Shown here piece after piece: positions 36,069 through 48,835 of a DNA stretch of 64,000 bases. Positions within the stretch are counted from its first letter, which is position 1, and each line of letters begins with the position of its first letter. The stretch is from Cymbidium sinense. Lineage: Eukaryota; Streptophyta; Magnoliopsida; Asparagales; Orchidaceae. The stretch is from positions 62,222,266 through 62,286,265 of the forward strand of contig CM038222.1 in the NCBI GenBank assembly GCA_021442155.1, given 5' to 3'. A model generated the notes under the pieces. It was not told the DNA's origin and did no database searches. It saw only the letters and a list, made by a program, of their open reading frames with translations. The translations under genes and the position numbers were made by a program.

Positions 36069-36699
36069 TGTTGACCTCACTTTTGGAGTGAGCTCTTAAC
36101 ATCCTCTTAGACTTAGGAATCTTTTAGAAACTAAGATTTCCTTAATCATAAGACACATTTAGTGATTAGGTGAACACCTAACCTATGCCTAGAGACTTGG
36201 AAGTGTTAATCATAAGATTAGGCTATGCCTTAGAGTTTAAGAAAATTACTTATCCTATAGCATAAACCCAATCTAGATACACTTTTCTCAAATCAAACCC
36301 AGACTCAATTCTCAAACTAAATCTCAAATTCAAATTCAAATTCAAATCTAATTTTAAAATTTGACTCCAAATGATTGAACCCAAAATCAAATCCAAACCC
36401 TAAAACCCCTTCCTAAACCATATGAACCATATTCATAAGCTTAGCCAAAACTTTCCTTAAATCAAATCAAACTCAGTTGATCTCTTTATAAATCAATTAT
36501 TCCTTCATTTATATTCACAAATATAAATGAAATTCAAATGACCAAAACTATATCAAAAATTAAACTCAATCTCCTTTAAGCCAATTCTTTGGACTTAGCC
36601 AAATTCTATCCGGTCAAAACCAAATTATCTCTTGAATCAATCAATCATTCAATTATCTACCCAAATATAAATGAAACCTACATCAAATCAAATAACCCA

Positions 36700-37400
36700 A
36701 GTCAATTCAACCCAACTTAGCCATTTTGACTTGAAAATTTCAAATGAGCCAAAATCCCTTAGACTCCAAATTGATTGTCGTTGAACTTATATTTCAATCT
36801 AGGGCTCATATATAAGTTCAACTAAATTTGAATCAAACCAAAACTAAATTAATTGACCCACTTAGGTGCACTTGACCTAAAGTGACCTAAAGGACCCATT
36901 TGAGCCAACTTCTAATCCAACCCAAATTGGATTGAACCAAGCTCACCAAAATCTTACACCATGATTGTTGATCATCCTAGGATGATCAATTGCAATCAAT
37001 TGGGCCAAACCAAGCCCAATTGGCCATTTGATCCAAATTGACCCAAATTAGCCTAAAAGAACCAAATCGGGTCAAATCATGATCTAACCCAAATTGATTG
37101 CAACCAATGGCTCAAGTTCATTCCAAATTGATTACTTAACTTAGCCAAATCCATAATTAAACCCAATTTGATCAATCGAGCCTAATTGGGTCAACTTGAC
37201 TCAACCTAGCCCAAATTAGCCTAAAGGGTCAATTTGGCCTAAATCAAACTTAAATCCAAATTAATTCAAACCAAAGACCATTCATCTTCATCAATTGAAC
37301 ATTCATGAATCACCCATAACCCAAATTTGGCCAATTTTGGTCAAATGGGTCAATTTGGCCCAAAATGCAATTTAAATGACCCGTAAATTGGACCAAATTC
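36700..37400 (+). repeat. TTGAC/GTCAA-rich tract in LTR G
   Basis: It holds many TTGACC, TTGACT and GGTCAA cores, often in CCAAATTGACCCAAATT-like strings. It occupies the same place before the TATA box as in D, E, H and I. Confidence 0.55.
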
Positions 37401-37687
37401 AAAAGCCAAAACCCATTGCTGATCAAATCGACCCAAACCCATTTGGGATCAGCCAACCCATTTTAAATCCCTCATGAATCATCCCACGATTCCACCTAAC
37501 CTCATTTAATTCTCCCATCACATGCACTTAACCCACATGTCCCCAATATTTTAATTGAATAAATCTGATCATATGGCAGAGAGAGGACTTTGGAGCAAAA
37601 TCCAAAGTCAATCAATCCCAACAACCCCAATTAGATGGCAATCAATTTAGAGCCAAAAAATTCAAAATATTTTGAATTTTTGGCCAT

Positions 37688-37696
37688 TATAAAAAG
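37688..37696 (+). promoter_or_regulatory. TATA box in LTR G
   Basis: TATAAAAAG is a good plant TATA box. It is followed by GAGGGGGAGATAAGACTT, which aligns with the GGGGAGATATACTCCCC palindrome of LTR C. Transcription would start about 25-35 bases downstream and be directed into the rest of the LTR. Confidence 0.55.
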
Positions 37697-37960
37697 AGGG
37701 GGAGATAAGACTTGAAATCTCTTCTACCCACCACTATTCAACTGCCAAAAACTCCCCAAAGCAAAAGGGAACCCATCCCCCACTTCGTTTAGCCACTTTG
37801 AGCTCAAATAATAGAAGAATTTGCTCTTTCAACGAGATGACGGTAAACATCAGAGAAGGAGGCATTCTGAAGAGAAGTAAGGGCTAAAGATTACTCTGAA
37901 GCTTCCTCACACGCACATAGATCTCCCTCGGATCTTCACCGCCATCGAAAATCATCCCCG

Positions 37961-37970
37961 GTGAGGTAAA
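37961..37970 (+). other. Splice-donor-like site in LTR G
   Basis: GTGAG|GTAAA lies about 270 bases after the TATA box, at the aligned position of GAG|GTATG in LTRs C and I. Confidence 0.4.
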
Positions 37971-38189
37971 TTTCGTCAAACCGTAGCCAACCTTAAGATT
38001 TTGCATATTTTGTATAAAATTTTCAGCGATTCTAGGAATTTTCTTTAGAAAATCCTGCACTTTTATTTTAAATCATCCCAAATAGGAAATAGAATTTTTT
38101 TGGTGCGAATCGGTGCAAAAATGTGTCCATTTGGATAAGTTTTGGCTTAGAAACATTCATTTTTCAAAATAGCCAAAAAAGCATTCATC

Positions 38190-38490
38190 GTGCTCCGCAC
38201 CATCCGTCCAGTTCATTGGGATCGGGGCCGGCGTGTGTGGATTGTGATGCGGGCCTTGATAGCATGATCGATCCGACCATCCGTCGTGCGGTTGCGATCA
38301 GCTTCGATCGCGTGATCGAACAGTGGCGTCTATCGCCGGAAATGATGCGGGCCGTCCGATCCGTGGTTCACGATCGGACGGCTCAATCGCCGCGTCGATC
38401 GTGATCCGCCTGGATCCGTCGATACCATCCGATCTATGATTAGATCGAGCGATTAGAAAGGCGGTCGCTATCATTCCAAATCGCGCGTAT
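38190..38490 (+). other. CpG-rich block with hairpins in LTR G
   Basis: This is a sharp island of CpG and CGATC in otherwise AT-rich DNA. It includes the perfect 11-bp stem GCCGTCCGATC (38351-38361) with GATCGGACGGC (38372-38382). The aligned stretches in C, D, I and J have fewer CpGs, as expected if G is younger or less methylated. Confidence 0.6.
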
Positions 38491-38499
38491 CTATATATA

Positions 38500-40900
38500 A
38501 TAAAAATAATAATAATAATAATAATTTAAATCATCTGAAGATTCCAAAATTCATAGAAAATAAAATACTTAACCAAAAATTGCAAACAAGGGTTCGTTGG
38601 ATTCGTCTATCCGAGTGAAATGAACAAACCCAAAATACTCAAAATTTACTGAATATTGTGAGTGTAATTTAGGTTTTAGTGAAACCCATATTTCATTAAT
38701 TAAGCCAAAAATATAAGTTAGATTACGTTTCAGTTTTTAGATATTGAAATTGATGTTAAAATACACCTACAATAAAAATTTCAAGTTAAAATAATTTCTA
38801 GATTGGGAAAAATTAAATTTTTAAATTCCGATTATCAATTTTAATAAAATAAATTAAATAAAAATTCAGAAATTTATAAAAATCTTCAAGATGACCTAAA
38901 TCACTTCAATTGACATCTAGGACTCTTAAGAAAAATGATTTGATCTTCTGAATCTTAAGAAACCCAAATAAATACTTAAGATTAGAGTTTAAACAATTAA
39001 AAAGTTAATTAAAATATAATCTAAAAATAACTCAAATGTTAAATCAAAAATCAGAAATTGAATAGCATTCATTAAATCATTAATCAAGCTTTAAATCATC
39101 TGAATATCATCTTTAAAGGAGATTAAATTAAATATGATTGAATCTATTTAAGTTAATAAAACTCAATTAAATGATTAAATCTTAAATCAAACTCAAAATC
39201 CAACAAACATAGAAAACTTTAATAATTTGATACTAATCGAATTACACTAAATAAAATTAAAGCAAACTTAAATTAATCTATGATTAAATCACATCCATTT
39301 AGAATGAGATAATTAAATAACCATTGAATAACCAAATAACTAAATTGAACATGTTAATGAAATCAAACAAACATAATAAATAAATCAAATCAAGTAAAAC
39401 CCTAATCATAAATAATCAAACTCAATTAGTCAAACATTTAATTAATGAAAATTTAATAAATTAATCCATCATCTTAATTAATCAAATTAATTTAAATAAG
39501 TTACATTAAAGCTAACTCTAAAATTAAGCTTAAATCAAACCCCTAATTAAATTTAATAATCACACCCCTCGAATAAATGATTTAAGTTAATTAAATTAAT
39601 CATATTAAATTTAAACTTAATCAAACATAATTAAGATGCAATTAAACACTAATCAAAACTTAAATTAAACCTAAATCAATAAGTCATTAATCTCTAATCA
39701 AACAAACTTTTAATTAATCTAATAATTTTAATTGACCCTTAATCAAACTTAATTAATCAAACATCTAATTAATGCAAACTTAATAAATTAATCCATTATC
39801 TTAATAAACCAAATTTAACTTTATAAATTAGTTTAAAGTTAATTCAAATTAAATACTTAATTAATCTACTAATTAATTTAATCACACCTATTAAATAAAT
39901 TAATTATGTAAATTACATTAATCATATTAAATTTAAGCTTAATCAAACATAAAAATGCAATTAAATGATAATCAAACCCTATTTTAAACTTCAATCATTA
40001 ATTCATCAATTACATCATTAACTCAAATAAACATGAAATCAAATTACAAGTTAAACAAATCTTTATTTAATTTAATCATACCTCTTAAACAAACTAATTA
40101 AGATAATCAAATTAATTACATTAAACTTAATTAATCAAAATGCAATTAAATATTAATCAAAACATAAATTAAACCTAAACCATTAAGTCATTAATTACAT
40201 CATTTATCTAAACAAATATGAAACTAAATTAAAAAAAATTAAACAAACCTTTATAATTAACATAAATACACTTATTAATTAAACAAATCACATAATCACA
40301 TTGAACCTAAGCAAACCCATAGACCAATAAAGCTAATTAAATCAAATTGAATCAAATTAAGTTAAATCAAGAAAGATTCTCATCAATTTAATGTAGAATC
40401 AAATCAAATCTCATTCAACCTACTTAAATAAAATAAACTAATTAACTATCCAATATATGAAATCAAAATGCAAACCAAACTTTGATGAACACAAATGGAT
40501 GTGATTAAAAATAAAATCTCAATTACAGAATCAAGAGATTAATCAAAATAAAATCTTAATTAATCTAATCATCAAACTACAAATAAATGAATACATCAGA
40601 TTAAATAAACATAAAGTTAAATCACATAACCATGATCAAAGAAAGAATTAAATATTTAAAAGGGATATTGAATTATCAAGATTCAATTAAATCAAAACTT
40701 TTAAAATTAATCAACCAAAAACACATGAACTTAAAACAAACTTAAACTCCATTAGACATTGGATGTTGAATTATCAAGATGCAGATTAAACTAAAACATC
40801 TAATCCAAAAAATCAATTAATCAAATACTTAAATAAACTCAAATTCTAAATTCTAAATCAAATGAATTACACAAATTCAAATGAACTAATCAAGATAATT
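38500..40900 (+). repeat. AT-rich low-complexity stretch in LTR G
   Basis: It begins with an (AAT)n run at 38500-38526 and continues as irregular repeats of TTAATTAAATCAAA and AATTAATCAAAC. No gene, terminator or conserved block is seen. It replaces the stretch that in other LTRs holds the three-hairpin block. Confidence 0.6.
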
Positions 40901-43213
40901 AAGGACTTTAGTTAGATTCCTTAGAATTAGGATGTAGAATAGGGTGAGTCACATGCATAGATGGAATTCATCCTACTCTTCATTCTTGAGAACCTAAATA
41001 TCATTTCAACCAAATAAAATTGAAATAAAAATGAAAATTAAATCATTTAGATTGAAATCACCCAAAGGTAAAATTTAAATTCAAGCTTCAAATTGGAACT
41101 TAAACTAAAGAAGCCTAGTAAAGTCTTGCTACACAAGCCTTAAGCACACACATTAGAAAACTAAGTCACTACTTCTACTGCTAAGTTAGGGGGTTGTATG
41201 TATGATGTTGTGTTTTGTTTTGTGATATAATATTTTAGACTGGATGTTAAGGTGTATGTTTTGTAGACTGGATGTTAGGCTGTTATTAGCCTAATCATAT
41301 TTTCTGCAAGGGGTTGTGCTTAAAGGGGCCGCTATATTAAAAAAATATAAATGCTTTTGTTGTGCAGTCTTTTTAGCCCATAAGTGTAACCCATGTTAGG
41401 ACAGGTGGGCTTGGTTACCCATGTGTGGGTGCAAAGTCTAAATTATTCATATAACTGCTTGGGTTTTATGGTGTGTTTTGCTAACATTTGTTTTGCATGT
41501 ATAGCTAGATTTACTTTTTCTATTTTTGATATAATTTTGCATTAGGAATTAGGATTAGTGCTATGGGGGATTAAGATGGGCAGTGGCCAGAAGGCTTAGT
41601 CCTTGGGATGCCCTGTGATGCCTTTGGAGCAAATCAAATCAAAAGAAAGAGAAGGGATAAATGAAGAAAAGAAGACCCCCATATCATGAATTATTTTTCT
41701 ATTTTTTTAATCCGGGTTGTATAATGGTAGAGCTCGGTTACCCATCTTTTTTTCTCTTTTCAGGATGTATGGAGGAACCCAACTGCACTGGTCTGTTATT
41801 CTTTTATGGTGGTATATAAAATTATTTGATGTTGTGTTTAGATTGCGCATTAGAACAACATGCTTTTCATAGTTTCTTTATGATTGATGTTTGAATGTGT
41901 GGCCTGGATGCGGTAGGCTCTTAGGATAAAATTAATTTTTCTACCCCAATTAATAACTCATAACTAAAATTTTAAAACAACTCATAACCTCACATAAAAG
42001 CCTGGGAATTAAATCAAGATAATAAAATTTTTAGCAACCCCTTAGCTGGATGGATGAATGTATAATATCATGCATGTCATATTATTTCACACTTGTTTGA
42101 GGGGACTTCCATCTTTTCCAGAGAATCAAAGCTTAACCTATGAGATCCTTTGGTGGAAGAACACCACTTTCTCTCTTGATTTGACCCATAATCAAATTCT
42201 CATGCATTTAGGCATACATAATCCCATAGCCTGTGTCAAAACAAAAAGTCCAAAAGAATCAAATAAATTTGATAAAATTTACATTAGATTAAGTCATGGA
42301 TTCATTCCACTCATGCTCTAGTCTCTTAGGGAGTTAGTCTAAGGATTTAGTTTCTTTTTTAAATGAACAACAGCCTAGCCACCTTGCAAATCATAAGACT
42401 TGCCTACATGGATTTAAAGCGTAGGAGGAGTTAGCTGGCTGCCACTCTAGATAGTAATAAGTCCAGTAGTCGGGTGATTTATTCTCTCTTGTGGAGGTAA
42501 ACTATATACCCATTTTCTCCTTAGATTTAGGTTGTGCCTTCATTTTATACCAAGGCTTCTTAGTTTAGGAATCTGAAGTAGCTATTTCCTTTAGGCTACA
42601 AGCATAAATCCTCACCTCTTAGGCATTTTCACAATCTTATGTTGTGAAATTATAAGCCCTAACAATCTAATAAAATGTCAACTCAAATAATCAAATTTCT
42701 TCGATTTAAAAAATATAAAGCCCGACTATAGGGTAGATTGGAATGCTCACTAGGCTTCCTAGTATCATGAGCATTTCCTACTTTCTCCTTTTGGATTCCA
42801 AAAATAAGTCTTTCCTTGATCTATACCATTTGATTTTCTAAAATAGCCAATCATTTGATAGTCTTAACCTTGAAATCTTTGGAGACCCTAATTATCTACT
42901 TTAATCAAGAGTATTCTTAAGGAATTCTCATTCCTTAGGATGTAATTAACTATGGGGGCTTGCCTCCATATGGAACTTAACGGCTTAAAATAAACCCTAC
43001 TTTACTTTTCATGTAAAGTAGGGGAAAGATCTCTGGTATATTCGAAGACCCATCATGCCTTAGGAGTCCTTATTAGGTGATTAGGTCTATTATAGGGTGG
43101 TGATTTCTATCTTTTGAGATAGTACATCATTCTTTAATGTCGTACCCGATCACTTCAATAAGTACCCCCTAAGATCTGCTTGGTGTCCCACACCCCCAAA
43201 AATAAATACCACA

Positions 43214-43750
43214 GTAGGTCAAATAAAATAAAATAAAAAATTAAGAAAAAACTTACAAATCAATTAAACCACTTAAAGGGAAACCACCCTTCTTAATCAA
43301 ATCTCTTTATACTTAGGAAACTATAACCTTAAAGCCTAGTTAGGACATACCATACAAGCATTAATACACACACATTAAATTAAGTTACAACTTTTAGTTT
43401 TATGTTAGGGCAGTGCATGACTTGATGTATGTTTGGTTTTATGATCTATTATTTTAGATTAGATATTAGGGTGTATGTTTTCTAGACTGAATGTTAGGCC
43501 ATTATTAGCCTAATTATGTATTTTGCAGGAGATTGTCCTTAAAATGACTGCTCAAAAATAAATATAAATACTCTCTTTACAGGTTGCTTAAGCCCCTAAG
43601 CATAATCCAAGTTAGGATAGGTGGTCTTGGTTACCCATGTGCAGGGTGCCAAGTCCAAATTATAAATATAATTGCTTGGGTGGAATGTATGTTTAGCTAA
43701 CCTCCATTTTGTAGGTGTAGTTAGATTTACTCTTTCCATTTAAATGTAAT
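43214..43750 (+). mobile_element. LTR copy F, continuation after solo LTR G
   Basis: It starts with the right GTAGG duplication (43214-43218) and matches 56352-56860, taking up LTR F exactly where 36068 left off. It ends at GTAAT (43746-43750), where element 2 begins. The rest of F must lie beyond element 2, outside the window. Confidence 0.85.
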
Positions 43751-45972
43751 TGTTGACCTCACTTTTGGAGTGAGCTCTCAACTTCCTTATCATAGATCTA
43801 TGACTCTCATAGACAATAAGTGTTCCTTAGTCTTATGACACTTCTAGTGATTAGGTGAACACTTAACCTAACACTAGAGGCTTAGATGGTTTAGCCATAG
43901 GAATAGGGTATGCCTTAGAGGTTTAGGAAGACTTGCCTACCCTATTGCCTAAACCCAATCCTTGCTTCCTTCTTTCAAACCAAGCCTCAAATTCAAATTC
44001 AAATCCCAAATCTAAATCAAATCATTGAAACCCATGATGGAATTCAAATTCTAAAATCTCTCCTAAGCCCTTTGATTTCATCTATGCACTTAGCCTTAAC
44101 CAAAACCAAATCCCCTTCCTAAGCCTTTTGATTTTTATCTTATGGACTTAGCCTTAACCAAATTCAAATCAACCCTAATTCAATTGATTTTCTCGGATAT
44201 CAAATTCAATCTCAAATCAAATTCCAAATCATAAATCAATTCCAAACTCCAAATGATTGAAACCCAAATCAAATCAAATTCCTAATTTTACCCCTTTTAG
44301 CCAAAATTTTGAAGTTGGCTAAATGATACCCAAACCAATTCAAAATCTATGGATTTCTTCATGACTCAATCATTCCTACAATCATTGACCCAAATATAAA
44401 CATAAATCACCATTATCAAGCCAAATCCATGCTAACCCAAATCAAACCCAAGTTAGCCCTTTTGACTTGAAATTATCATATGAACCAAAATCCATATGGA
44501 TCCAAATCACTTGCAATTGGATTTATATTTTAATTATTGGCTCATGTGTGAGTTCAACTAAACTTGAATCAAGCCATGATCAAGCCAATTAACCCATTTA
44601 GGCTCACTTGACCCAAAGTGGCCAAAAGGACCTTTTTTGGGCCAAGTTCTAATCCAACCCAAATTAGATTGAACTAAACTCATCGAAGCCTCGCAACATG
44701 TTCAATAATCATCCCAAGTTAATCAATTGTCTTAAATTGGGTCAAACCAAGTCAAACCTAGCCTTTGACCAAGTCAACACTTAGCCCAAATGAAATCCAA
44801 ACTAGCCAAAATCCACCATAAGCCAAATTGATTAAAATCATTGAGTCAAACCAACTCATAATCAATGATTGAACATGACTAAACATTCACTTGAGCCAAA
44901 CCAAGCCAAATTGGCCATTTGACCCAAGTTGACCCAAATTTGCCTAAAAAGTCAAATTGGTCAAATCATGATTTGACCCAAATTGATTGCAATCAATGGC
45001 TCAAGTTCATTCCAAATCACTTATTGAACTTGACCAAAGCCATAATTGAGCCCAAGTTGACCAATTGGTCAACTTAACCCAAATTGACTTAAAGGGTCAA
45101 ATTAGCCAAAATCCAAATTAATTCCAAATTAATCCAAACTAAAGCCTACAATCATTTTCAATTAGTGAATTGAACTTGACTAAACACCAAACCTAACCCA
45201 ATTTGTTCAAATTGGTCAAATTGACCCATTTGACCTATATGAATCCAAATGAGCCATAACCAAATCCTATGCAAATTGAATCAAATCAATGACATCAATA
45301 CACTCCATTTGGTCATGTGAACTTGACCCAACTCTTAGTTTGACCCAATTTGACCAATTGGTCAACTTGACCCAACCTAACCCAATTTAACCTAAATAGG
45401 TCAAATCAAGCTAAATCAAATCAAATAAACTCCAAACCACTTAAAATTTGGGCTAACCCACTTTTGACCCATCCCAAATCTGTCCAAACTAAACCCATAG
45501 CCAAATGACCATTTTTCCCTTGGGTTTAGGGAATCCCATGAGATAAGATACATGCTCATTGAGTCATTTTCTCCCCTAGTCACTTAGCATTCTTTCATAA
45601 GTCTACTTAGGCACCTTGGACCATGGCTGACCTACCCCAAAGGTCGACCATGATCCATGGGGAGGTGAAATCACCTCTCCATCCCCATTGGAGCTTTTCA
45701 AAAAACCAAGGGCAAATACTTTCTCCCTTAGTAGCCACCTCCACATCCTCACCCAACCAAACAGAGCCACATCATGCACCCAAGGACCTCCATTAACCTT
45801 TGATGTGGCCAATTGATCAAGGAGAGGCCAAATAAGCTGTGATCGTCTGATCCAAGGAATGAGGGGTATACTCCCATTATTATCACCCAAACCTAGACAC
45901 TCACACTTGATTCAACCCTAGCAGCCAAGGAGAGAGATCTCAGAGTGATTTCTAAGCTTTCCCAAGCTCCCT
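43751..45972 (+). mobile_element. Element 2 5' LTR, first part (copy H)
   Basis: It begins TGTTGACCTCACTTTTGGAG, nearly identical to the start of G. It covers the first 2.2 kb of the LTR, including a TTGAC-rich tract (44540-45430) and a TATA-like GGGGTATACTCCC (45863-45875). It ends in TCCCT at 45968-45972, where solo LTR I is inserted, and resumes at 53398. Together the two parts make an LTR of about 7.43 kb. Small frames on the minus strand (for example near 45603-45890) have no recognisable product. Confidence 0.85.
44540..45430 (+). repeat. TTGAC/GTCAA-rich tract in LTR H
   Basis: Dense TTGACC and GGTCAA cores recur as in D, E, G and I, within strings such as GGTCAACTTGACCC. They form a W-box-like cluster upstream of the TATA-like site. 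Confidence 0.55.
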
Positions 45973-48726
45973 TGTTGGTCAGAAAAAATTTTTATATGGT
46001 CGCCTTCAATCTATGGGTGAAAAAGGCAAGAATACAAAAATTCATCTTTTTGGGACATCACGCAGATCTGCAAATGTGCTTATTCAGGTGATCGGGTATG
46101 ACATCAAGGAATAGTGTACTATGTCAAGAGATAGAAGTCACTACCCTTTAATGGACCTAATCACCTCAACAAGGACTCCTAAGGACAATGGGTCTACATA
46201 TGTACCAGAGATTCTTCCCCTACTTTATATGGAAAAGTAAAGCAGGGTTTATTTTAAATTAGGTTCATTGTTCCCTACAGGGGCAAGCCCCATAATTAAT
46301 TACATCCTAAGGGACGGGATCCCTTAAGAATACTCTCGATTAAGGTAAATGATCGTTGTCTTCAAAGATTTCAATAGGACAAGATTATTAATCGATTAGT
46401 TCATTTTTAAAGATCAAATGGGATTGATCAAAGAGAGGGAGTTATTATCGAAGCCAAAAGAGAGATAAGTAGGAGATGTCTACAATGCTAGGAAACCTAG
46501 CGAACATCTCAAACTATCCTATGATTGGGCTTTACATTTTTGAAATTAATTTAGTTTATTTGAGTTGAATTTTTCATTAAAAATTTAGGACTTATGATTC
46601 CATAACACAAGATTAAAGAAATGCATAAGAGGTGAGGATTTATGCATATAGCCTAAAAAGGGAGAAGCAACCTCAGAACCTAAATCTATGGAGCTTTGGT
46701 GAGAGCCGAAAGCATAACCAAAATCTAAGGCAAAAATGGGTATTTGGTTTGCCTCCCCAAGAGAGGACAAACCCCCCAACTGCTTAGACTTACAACTGCC
46801 TGGGGGTAGCTGCCAACTAACTCCTTTTATGATTTTAAATTCATGTAAGCAAGTCATATACTTTATGCAAGATAGTTAGGCTATTATTAATTTAGAAAGA
46901 GACTAAGTCCTTAAACTCACTCCCTAAAGAGACTAAATCATGTAAGGACATGCTTCAAATGACCGAAATCTAATGCAATTTAGATTTCATTTTATTTTTA
47001 TTTTTGGACAATTATTTTAACTCAAACTAATAGGATTCATATGCTTAATGCATGAGAAATAAAGTTACTGGCCAAAATCAGCGAGAAGGGAGGAGGTGTG
47101 TTTCCACCATGGCTCTCAAAGATCAAACTAAGTTTCTCTGGCAAAGGTGAAATCCCTCCAATTAAGAGTGAAATAAGATGCATTTGTGCAGGATGTTATA
47201 AAAGAAATACCCATCCAGCTAAGGGGTTTCTAATTCCTTTATCTTGATTTTAAACCTAAGCTTTAAGTGAGGTTATGAGTTCTTTATTTTTAGTTTTGAG
47301 TTGTTAAATTTGGTAAAAGATTTATTTTTATCTAAGAGCCTAATCCACATCCAGGCCATACATAAAGCAAGGAAGAAATAAGAAAAAGGATGCCACTTAA
47401 TGCACAAACTAAACAAATCATCAATAAATTTATAAAGCTAATTGCAAAAAGAATAAGAGGTCATTATGGTCGGGTACCACCGCACAAACCTGAAAATAAA
47501 TTGGGTAGCCGAGCTCTACCCTTATACAACCCAGATTATAAATGAATTAAATACAATTAAGCAAGAAATTCATTGTTATGGGGGTCTTCAAGCTTCATTT
47601 CTTCATTCTTCTTTTCTTCTTTCTTCCTTGATTCCTTCTTTTGGATGGTTGGAAGGTGGATGCTCCAAAGACTTCACATGGTGTATAAGATAAGATCTTA
47701 TGACCAATATTCATCTTAATCCCCATAATAATCATTCTAAAATTCTAATTGTAAAATTTACATGAAAAGGAAGAGTAAATCTAGCTAACGCCTTCAAAAT
47801 AAAGGTTAACTAAACAAACCACACAAAATCCCAAGCATGTATATTGGACTTATCACCCCACACATGGTTGACTAAGTCCACCTGGCCTATTGGATTATGC
47901 TTAGGGGTATAAGCACCTGTACAACAAAAGCATTTATATTTTTATTTATTATAGCGCCCCTTAAGCATAATCCCCTACAGAAGATAATGGTTAGACTAAG
48001 ATTGCCCTACCATTCATTCTACATAAATACATCCTAACAACTAGTTTAAAATATATATCATAAAAAAAGCAAGCATCAAACCATGCACCGCCCAAACCTA
48101 AAGCTAGAAGTGGTGACTTAGCCTAATGTGTGTGCTTTGGAGGTTTGTGTGGTATGCTTAGTTATGGATTTAAGTTAAAATTTTCTAAGTGTGAAGCATG
48201 TTTAACTTAGAGGAGAGTTTCATTTAAGTGATTTAATTATTTTGGGTTGATTTTATTTCATGTTTTTATTTGGTTCAAGTGAATCCTATAATTAATTACT
48301 AAGTTATAAAGAGAGAGAAAGAGAAGAGAACTTCCCTTTCCTTCCCTAACCTAAGTAATTTCTAAAGTGGATTCATATTTTAGTTTTATTTAGTGAATTT
48401 TTTGATTAAGTGTTTTAATTAATCCTAAGTTTAGATTAATTCTAAACAAACCCATTCAAAAGAAAGGTATTTTAAGATTAAATAAAATGAACTAAATTCA
48501 CAAAACATACATCACTTTATTTCTTTCCCATCATATATAACATGCATATGAATGAGTCTTAAGCATATCTATACACACAAATGAGAATTTTTAACATACT
48601 TTATGATGCATGCTAAGTAATTCACTTAAGGAAATTTAGAAGTTTATGATGCATGCTTTTCCTTAAGTAGAAAAGGGATTTCTTATCCAATTTTCGCATG
48701 CACGCATGAAAGTAAGAAAGACATAA

Positions 48727-48835
48727 GTGAGTAAAGCGTCATTGTTAACGAGAGGTGTATGGTACAAGACCTACTTAGGGCTACTTAAAGCCTCACAACC
48801 TCGGGGTTGTCCAGACTAATATACCACTTTCCTTA
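48727..48835 (-). other. Three-hairpin block, copy I
   Basis: On the minus strand the outer stem reads CGAGGT against ACCTCTCG, where copy A has GGGGT against ACCCC. Both sides have changed and pairing is kept. The inner hairpin is GGCTT-TAAG-TAGCC. The AUG context has drifted to AACAATGAC, with a 19-codon frame starting M-T-L-Y-S-L. Confidence 0.5.

Larger units (their letters stand above)
36069..43213 (+). mobile_element. Complete solo LTR G (7145 bp)
   Basis: It starts TGTTGACCTCAC and ends AATACCACA, with GTAGG on both sides and host LTR F continuing across. This defines the LTR ends for the family. No internal region is present, so it is a solo LTR left by recombination between two LTRs. 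Order within it: a TTGAC-rich part (36700-37400), TATAAAAAG (37688), a donor-like site (37966), a CpG-rich block (38190-38490), an AT-rich stretch (38500-40900), and the common 3' part (41100-43213). It lacks the three-hairpin block found in the other copies, so it represents a distinct subfamily. No gene is present; a 93-codon frame at 38123-38404 is a by-product of the CpG-rich block. Confidence 0.9.

Noticed and set aside
38123..38404. 93-codon frame in the CpG-rich block of LTR G
   Set aside because: High GC lowers stop frequency. Aligned LTR copies do not keep the frame and no protein family is recognisable.
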